This document shows, piece by piece, positions 6,573-10,210 of a stretch of 10,210 nt of DNA. Location: NCBI GenBank assembly GCA_023381095.1, contig JAMCTO010000001.1, positions 1-10,210 of the forward strand, in the 5' to 3' direction. Made by a program: the position numbers and the translations under genes. Position 1 is the first letter of the stretch. The number at the start of each line of letters is the position of its first letter. The DNA comes from Bacillota bacterium. GTDB lineage: Bacteria; Bacillota; Sulfobacillia; Sulfobacillales; Sulfobacillaceae. The notes under the pieces are model-generated. The model was not told the DNA's origin. It searched no databases and worked only from the letters and a program-made list of their open reading frames with translations.

Positions 6573-6580
6573 AAGGAGGT
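6573..6580 (+). promoter_or_regulatory. Ribosome binding site of the small plus-strand gene
   Basis: AAGGAGGT, a full match to the anti-Shine-Dalgarno sequence, 7 nt before GTG 6588. It is the best evidence that the short reading frame is translated. An in-frame TTG at 6570 lies upstream of this site and is therefore not the start. Confidence 0.75.
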
Positions 6581-6587
6581 TGGTAAC

Positions 6588-6830
6588 GTGGCATCCTCTT
6601 CTTCCCCATATCATCCACGAACCCGGGCAGAACGCGGTAATAAAGTTCGCCCCGCCAATGCCGTCAGTTTGGAAAGCCGAAGCGCACGCGGACGTCTGAA
6701 ACGGGAGCGCCAAATCGAACGGCGCTTTGCCTGGGCGTTTGTGGTCGTAGTGGCGGGGACCACATTATATTTGCTACTTCGCAGCCCTTGGGGCATCACC
6801 GTTTTGCGCCACTGGCATATTATCCTTTAA
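6588..6830 (+). CDS. Small basic single-pass membrane protein, unrecognised
   Basis: An 80-residue protein of no family I recognise, and the only gene here on the plus strand. Residues 1-46 are polar and very basic, with 13 Arg/Lys between 11 and 46 (for example RSARGRLKRERQIERR at 31-46). A single hydrophobic helix (about 48-64, AWAFVVVVAGTTLYLLL) and a short tail of about 16 residues ending HWHIIL follow. The positive-inside rule predicts a cytoplasmic basic N-terminus and an outside C-terminus. This layout recalls the cytoplasmic and membrane part of FtsL/DivIC-type division proteins, but the extracellular coiled coil is absent, so that link is only a guess. The start is GTG with an ideal AAGGAGGT site. 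Its TAA overlaps the HAD gene stop on the other strand. It is divergent from rapZ. Confidence 0.7.
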   Translation: MASSSSPYHPRTRAERGNKVRPANAVSLESRSARGRLKRERQIERRFAWAFVVVVAGTTLYLLLRSPWGITVLRHWHIIL

Positions 6831-7648
6831 TCGCCCAGTGCCCAAGTTTCGATCGCAAAAGCTGCCCCATCCTCGTCTATGGTCTTGGTCACCAATTTCG
6901 CTGCTTGCTTTACCGCTTGAGGAGCCTGCCCCATCGCCACTCCATAGCCGGCCCAGGTTAACATATCGGCATCATTTTCAGCGTCACCCACCGCCATCAC
7001 TTGTGCAGCAGGAATATTGAGACGGCCCGCCACGTCTCTGAGTGCAGGACCTTTGCCTACCCCCTGGCGAACAATTTCGAGGTAATCGGCTTGCGATTTA
7101 AAGATCCGCATTCCCAACTCTTGGGCGCGGACCTCCAACCGTGGACGAAATGCATCCAAAGTCTCGGGTGAAGCTTGCAGTAAAATCTTTATCGGAGGTT
7201 CCGGCCACTGGAAAATCTCTTTATCACCACGAACCCACGCGGGAATATGATTCGCTTCAATATAGTGCCGGGCCCGAACATCTTCACGCGAAATCCACAA
7301 CTCATCCCCGACGTAAACTTGAGCCAAAAGATCCTCCGCTAACGCTTGAGTAACGACAAATCGCGCAGCCTCATCCGAAAGTGATCGGGACAATATGGGA
7401 GAACCATTGGGCATCATCACGGTTTGCCCGCCATTGTAAGCAATCAGGGGGCCCTCACCCAGACTCAACTGCAACCAAAAAGGGCGAGCCGACTGCACCA
7501 TCCGCCCCGTTGCCAACATCACACGAACCCCACGATCTCGGGCTCGACCCACTGCAGTTATCAGCCTTTGGCTAATTTGGCCCCCGTTGCCGATAATAGT
7601 GCCATCCAAATCCAACGCGATAAGTTTTATGTGTGCCGAATCAGCCAA
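6827..7648 (-). CDS. Cof-type HAD-IIB phosphatase
   Basis: A haloacid-dehalogenase-superfamily hydrolase of the Cof/YbjI type (class IIB cap). These are soluble Mg-dependent phosphatases, often acting on sugar phosphates or related small metabolites; the substrate cannot be told from sequence. It has 273 residues from TTG 7648. Motif I is DLDGT (13-17, nucleophile D13), motif II is the threonine of ATGR (46-49), the motif III lysine is most likely K199 in GVGKGPAL, and motif IV is GDAENDADML (221-230). AYNGG (70-74) is typical of the subfamily. TTG 7648 is chosen because TGGAGG lies 6 nt upstream and because it leaves only a short leader before the core strand; GTG 7690 has no site. It overlaps the upstream membrane-protein gene by 22 bp and converges on the small gene at its 3' end. 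Confidence 0.9.
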   Translation of the reverse strand: MADSAHIKLIALDLDGTIIGNGGQISQRLITAVGRARDRGVRVMLATGRMVQSARPFWLQLSLGEGPLIAYNGGQTVMMPNGSPILSRSLSDEAARFVVTQALAEDLLAQVYVGDELWISREDVRARHYIEANHIPAWVRGDKEIFQWPEPPIKILLQASPETLDAFRPRLEVRAQELGMRIFKSQADYLEIVRQGVGKGPALRDVAGRLNIPAAQVMAVGDAENDADMLTWAGYGVAMGQAPQAVKQAAKLVTKTIDEDGAAFAIETWALGD

Positions 7649-7968
7649 TTGACGCCTCCAGAAATAAGACCTAGTAATAACGAGCCCCACAACGCGGGCA
7701 TAAATCCGGTCACCACAAATCCCGGAACCAAATCAGAAACCAGCCACAACATCAACGCATTGATTACCCAGCCAAACAAACCCAGTGTCAGCAGGGTAAT
7801 TGGGAATGCAATCAAGCGCACAATCGGACGCACCAACACATTCACCAACCCTAAGGCAATGGCAGCCCACACTACGCTCGCTCCGTGCTGAGCATAAATG
7901 CCGATTCCAATATGGCTAATGACGGCAAGTCCCAGCGCGGTTACCACGAACACGGTTATCCAACGCAT
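7627..7968 (-). CDS. YvlD-family (phage holin 4_2-like) small membrane protein
   Basis: A 113-residue integral membrane protein with about four hydrophobic segments (roughly 3-23, 31-48, 52-78 and 87-110). The middle, NVLVRPIVRLIAFPITLLTLGLF (43-65) followed by VINALMLWLV, and the C-terminal WGSLLLGLISGGVNWL (94-109) match the family annotated as 'phage holin family protein' or YvlD. Chromosomal members are widespread in Gram-positive bacteria and cyanobacteria; their role is unclear and the name does not imply a prophage. Its ATG follows the uvrC TAA without a gap, and its ribosome binding site (AAGGGGGTG) lies in the last uvrC codons, so the two genes are probably co-translated. The HAD gene starts inside its 3' end. 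Confidence 0.88.
   Translation of the reverse strand: MRWITVFVVTALGLAVISHIGIGIYAQHGASVVWAAIALGLVNVLVRPIVRLIAFPITLLTLGLFGWVINALMLWLVSDLVPGFVVTGFMPALWGSLLLGLISGGVNWLIRHT
7655..7660 (-). promoter_or_regulatory. Ribosome binding site that fixes the HAD TTG start
   Basis: TGGAGG on the minus strand, 6 nt before TTG 7648 and inside the 3' end of the YvlD-like gene, which suggests translational coupling. Confidence 0.6.
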
Positions 7969-9849
7969 TTAAACACCCCCTTCCGGGTTTTCCCCATAAG
8001 TTTGGCGCAGATAGGACACCACCGACTCGGCGGCTTTTTTGGTCATTCCCGGCAACTTGGCCAATTCCTCCAGCGCTGATTCCGATCGCGCCAAAGCAAC
8101 CAAATCGGGGTAATGGCGCAGCACAGCTTTTTTTCGCTGGGGTCCAATCCCGGGCACCTCATCCAACACTGACGCCAGATTGCGTTTGGTGCGCAATTGG
8201 CGATGGAAGGTAATAGCAAAGCGATGGGCCTCATCCCTCACATGCTGCAGCAATTTAAGCGGAGGCGACTCCCGATCCAAAATTATCGGATCCGGTCGAT
8301 TTGGTTCAAACAACCATTCGTGTTCTTTGGCCAATCCAAATACAGGAATATCGCCTACCCCAGCTTCTTCCATTGCCTGATGGGCATAGCCCAATTGTCC
8401 CCGGCCACCATCAATAATGACCAAGTCGGGGGGGTTCGCAAACCGTTTGGTGTGGACACTGTCCTCGGCCAACTGTTGATGGCGAAATCTTCGGCCAATC
8501 ACTTCGCGCATCGACAAGAAGTCGTTGGGTCCATGAACCGTTTGGATTTTGAATCGCCGATATTGGCTCTTGTCAGGCTTGCCGTTGGTAAACACCACCA
8601 TGGACGCTACTGACTCCGTTCCCTGGGTATTGGAAATGTCATAGCATTCAATGCGGTCCGGCGTTTTGCTCAAACCCAATGTTGCTTTTAATCCCAAAAG
8701 TGCCTCTTCACGCTCCCGTTCTTTAACTTCCATGCGTCGCAGCGCCTCATCTCGGGCTATCACGGCGTTTTGCCTCACCATCGCCAAAAGGCGTTGTTTT
8801 TCACCGCGTTGCGGTACCTTTAATTCAATCTTGCCATGCCGTTCTTGGCGAAGCCAATTGCGCAAATCGTCAGCCTCATCGGGTAAGTGTTCGACCAGAA
8901 TCTCCTGGGGAATTTCATTGGCCCGCTCATAGTATTGCAACAGAAAGGCACGGGCCAACTCCGCGTCGTTGGTTCCGTCAACCCCCGTCATTACCATGGA
9001 TTCACGCCCCGTCAACCGCCCGTCCCGTACTCGAAACACCTGAACATATGCATCTGGTCGTTCCACTACCCAACTGATGGCATCCAAATTACGGCCTGCC
9101 TCGGCCGCCACTTTTTGTTGAGCGGTGATTTCTTCAATTGCCCGCACTTGATCCCGAAATTTAGCCGCTCGTTCAAATTGCAGTAAATCTGCCGCATCGT
9201 TCAACTGTTGGATTAATTGATCCCGCACACGGTCGGTCTTGCCTTCCAAGAACAACTCCACCGATTTCATCATTTCACGGTATGCGGCCTTGTCCACCAT
9301 ATTTTGACACGGCGCTTGGCAACGCTGAATATGATATTCCAGGCAGGGGCGCGCGGCATTTTTAAATTTCATGTTGGTGCAATTGCGAATAGGAAAGATC
9401 TTCCGCAATAACCGAATCGTTTCACGTACCGATTGTGACCGGGTGTAGGGACCGAAATATCGGCTGCCAGACTCCGATGGCTTACGCGCGATCACCAACC
9501 GGGGAAAATCCTCTTCCCAGGTCAACCGCAAGTAAGGATATGCTTTATCATCCTTCAAGCGTATGTTGTAATGCGGTTGCATTTGCTTTACTAATGTGGC
9601 TTCCAAAATCAGCGCTTCTACTTCGGTATCGGTGGCTATAATCTCAAAGTCGGCCACGTGGCGCATCATTGCAGCAACTTTAGGCGCTAGCCGGGCCGGA
9701 TCCTGAAAATAGCTACGCACGCGCTGTTTTAAGTCGACAGCCTTGCCCACATAAATGACATGGCCTTCGTCATCTTTCATGAGATAGACACCCGGTCTAT
9801 CGGGCAAAATCTGCCGTTTACGTTCCAATTCTTCGGAAATTGCCGCCAT
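7969..9849 (-). CDS. uvrC: Excinuclease ABC subunit C
   Basis: UvrC makes both incisions around a DNA lesion after UvrA/UvrB recognition in nucleotide excision repair. It has 626 residues, full length. The GIY-YIG nuclease domain (about 17-95) has GVYLM (20-24) and IYVGKA (32-37) and makes the 3' cut. C157, C169, C177 and C181 form the conserved cysteine set reported to bind an iron-sulphur cluster in E. coli UvrC. The UVR motif that binds UvrB is at about 206-240. The C-terminal RNase H-like nuclease that makes the 5' cut has D404 (CYDISNTQG), D480 (VIIDGGRGQL) and H542 (RDEAHRFAITFHR). Tandem helix-hairpin-helix motifs (VPGIGPQRKKAVL at 565-577 and KLPGMTKKAAESV at 598-610) end the protein. 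ATG 9849 has AAGGGGG 5 nt upstream; uvrA lies 21 bp before it. Confidence 0.98.
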   Translation of the reverse strand: MAAISEELERKRQILPDRPGVYLMKDDEGHVIYVGKAVDLKQRVRSYFQDPARLAPKVAAMMRHVADFEIIATDTEVEALILEATLVKQMQPHYNIRLKDDKAYPYLRLTWEEDFPRLVIARKPSESGSRYFGPYTRSQSVRETIRLLRKIFPIRNCTNMKFKNAARPCLEYHIQRCQAPCQNMVDKAAYREMMKSVELFLEGKTDRVRDQLIQQLNDAADLLQFERAAKFRDQVRAIEEITAQQKVAAEAGRNLDAISWVVERPDAYVQVFRVRDGRLTGRESMVMTGVDGTNDAELARAFLLQYYERANEIPQEILVEHLPDEADDLRNWLRQERHGKIELKVPQRGEKQRLLAMVRQNAVIARDEALRRMEVKEREREEALLGLKATLGLSKTPDRIECYDISNTQGTESVASMVVFTNGKPDKSQYRRFKIQTVHGPNDFLSMREVIGRRFRHQQLAEDSVHTKRFANPPDLVIIDGGRGQLGYAHQAMEEAGVGDIPVFGLAKEHEWLFEPNRPDPIILDRESPPLKLLQHVRDEAHRFAITFHRQLRTKRNLASVLDEVPGIGPQRKKAVLRHYPDLVALARSESALEELAKLPGMTKKAAESVVSYLRQTYGENPEGGV

Positions 9850-9870
9850 GCTTACCCCCTTATGGCTCAG

Positions 9871-10194
9871 TTAACGCGCCGTATCCACCGCTTGATAACG
9901 AGCCAAATGACGCTTGAGATAGCGCCCGGTATAGGATGCCGGGTTGTCCATTACCTGCTCAGGGAATCCCTCTGCCACGATCGTACCGCCTGCATCGCCC
10001 CCTTCAGGACCTAAATCGATTATCCAATCCGCGTTTTGAATCACATCGAGGTTGTGCTCAATAACCAAAACCGTGTCGCCTTGGGCGACCAGACGCTCCA
10101 AAACGCCCAGCAAGTGGCGAATGTCTTCATGATGAAGTCCCGTCGTCGGTTCATCCAAAATATATAGGGTGCGGCCTTCGGATTTGCGCGATAG
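9871..10194 (-). CDS. uvrA: Excinuclease ABC subunit A, 3' end only
   Basis: UvrA is the ABC-type ATPase that, with UvrB, detects DNA damage in nucleotide excision repair. Only the last 107 or so residues are here, from the second nucleotide-binding domain: [20 protein letters not shown] with the Walker B/D-loop, VLVIEHN with the switch histidine, then the conserved run around [16 protein letters not shown] and the C-terminal YTGRYLK. The signature and zinc motifs lie outside the window. The match stops abruptly at about 10194: the next codons read Gly-Pro-Thr and then TAG (10206-10204), where the family has (A/T)EL. That divergence coincides with an inverted repeat at the extreme edge of the sequence, so I treat the gene as intact but badly represented at this end. 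uvrC follows 21 bp downstream. Confidence 0.93.
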   Translation of the reverse strand, partial: LSRKSEGRTLYILDEPTTGLHHEDIRHLLGVLERLVAQGDTVLVIEHNLDVIQNADWIIDLGPEGGDAGGTIVAEGFPEQVMDNPASYTGRYLKRHLARYQAVDTAR

Positions 10195-10208
10195 ACCGGG
10201 TGTCTATC
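10190..10208. repeat. Inverted repeat at the right edge, interrupting uvrA
   Basis: GATAGAC (10190-10196) and GTCTATC (10202-10208) are exact reverse complements with a 5-bp loop. The UvrA match ends inside the first arm, and the bases beyond create an in-frame stop. A fold-back or chimeric read end is the simplest reading. Confidence 0.6.
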
Positions 10209-10210
10209 TG

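Noticed and set aside
7424..7891. 155-codon plus-strand open frame across the HAD and YvlD-like genes
   Set aside because: It is antisense to two well-supported genes, has no ribosome binding site or recognisable domain, and its composition (Thr, Pro, Asn, His rich) is what the complement of membrane-protein codons gives.
7627..7968. Prophage or lysis module suggested by the 'holin' family name
   Set aside because: No endolysin, integrase or other phage gene is near; the protein is the chromosomal YvlD type and is embedded in a housekeeping operon.
9871..10210. uvrA as a true pseudogene
   Set aside because: The only defect is within about 15 bases of the sequence edge and coincides with a self-complementary fold-back; the coding sequence on the inner side is fully conserved.
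1..10210. CRISPR array, tRNA/rRNA, insertion sequence or defence system
   Set aside because: No repeated spacers, no tRNA-like cloverleaf in the two short gaps, no transposase or terminal repeats, and almost all of the sequence is accounted for by housekeeping genes.

Overview
The window reads as chromosomal housekeeping DNA from a Gram-positive-type bacterium of moderate G+C, most likely a deep-branching Firmicute. The basis is the rapZ-yvcK-whiA cluster (WhiA is essentially a Gram-positive protein), a YvcK with an N-terminal membrane hairpin, strong AAGGAGG/AAGGGGG ribosome binding sites with frequent GTG/TTG starts, and a free-standing bacterial complex I operon with separate nuoC and nuoD. 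A Sulfobacillus-like lineage would fit, but that is an inference from gene content only. Nothing looks phage- or transposon-derived.

Layout: all genes but one lie on the minus strand, so transcription runs from high to low coordinates. From the right edge: the 3' end of uvrA, uvrC, a small four-helix membrane protein of the YvlD/'phage holin 4_2' family, and a Cof-type HAD phosphatase. These four are tightly packed (21-bp gap, 0-bp gap, 22-bp overlap). A single plus-strand gene (6588-6830), encoding an unrecognised 80-residue single-pass membrane protein, lies between the HAD gene and rapZ. It meets the HAD gene tail-to-tail with overlapping stop codons. Next come rapZ, yvcK and whiA, again coupled (1-bp gap, then a 79-bp overlap). 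After about 150 bp of non-coding DNA with promoter-like and palindromic elements follows nuoA-B-C-D-E-F, with every junction overlapping or within 11 bp; nuoF runs off the left edge.

Together the genes cover nucleotide excision repair (UvrA/UvrC), a conserved regulatory trio linked to cell-envelope and carbon metabolism and division (RapZ, YvcK, WhiA), and the peripheral arm plus first membrane subunit of a proton-pumping NADH:quinone oxidoreductase. NuoE and the start of NuoF show that this complex has the NADH-dehydrogenase module.

Most of the window is ordinary. Points worth a second look are a Glu-to-Gly change at a normally invariant position of NuoA, the small plus-strand membrane protein and the structured DNA in front of it, the long yvcK/whiA dual-coding overlap, a perfect palindrome in the predicted nuo leader, and a fold-back at the right edge that puts a stop codon in uvrA and is probably an assembly artefact. 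I found no convincing novel multi-gene system, and no CRISPR, tRNA, rRNA or mobile element.
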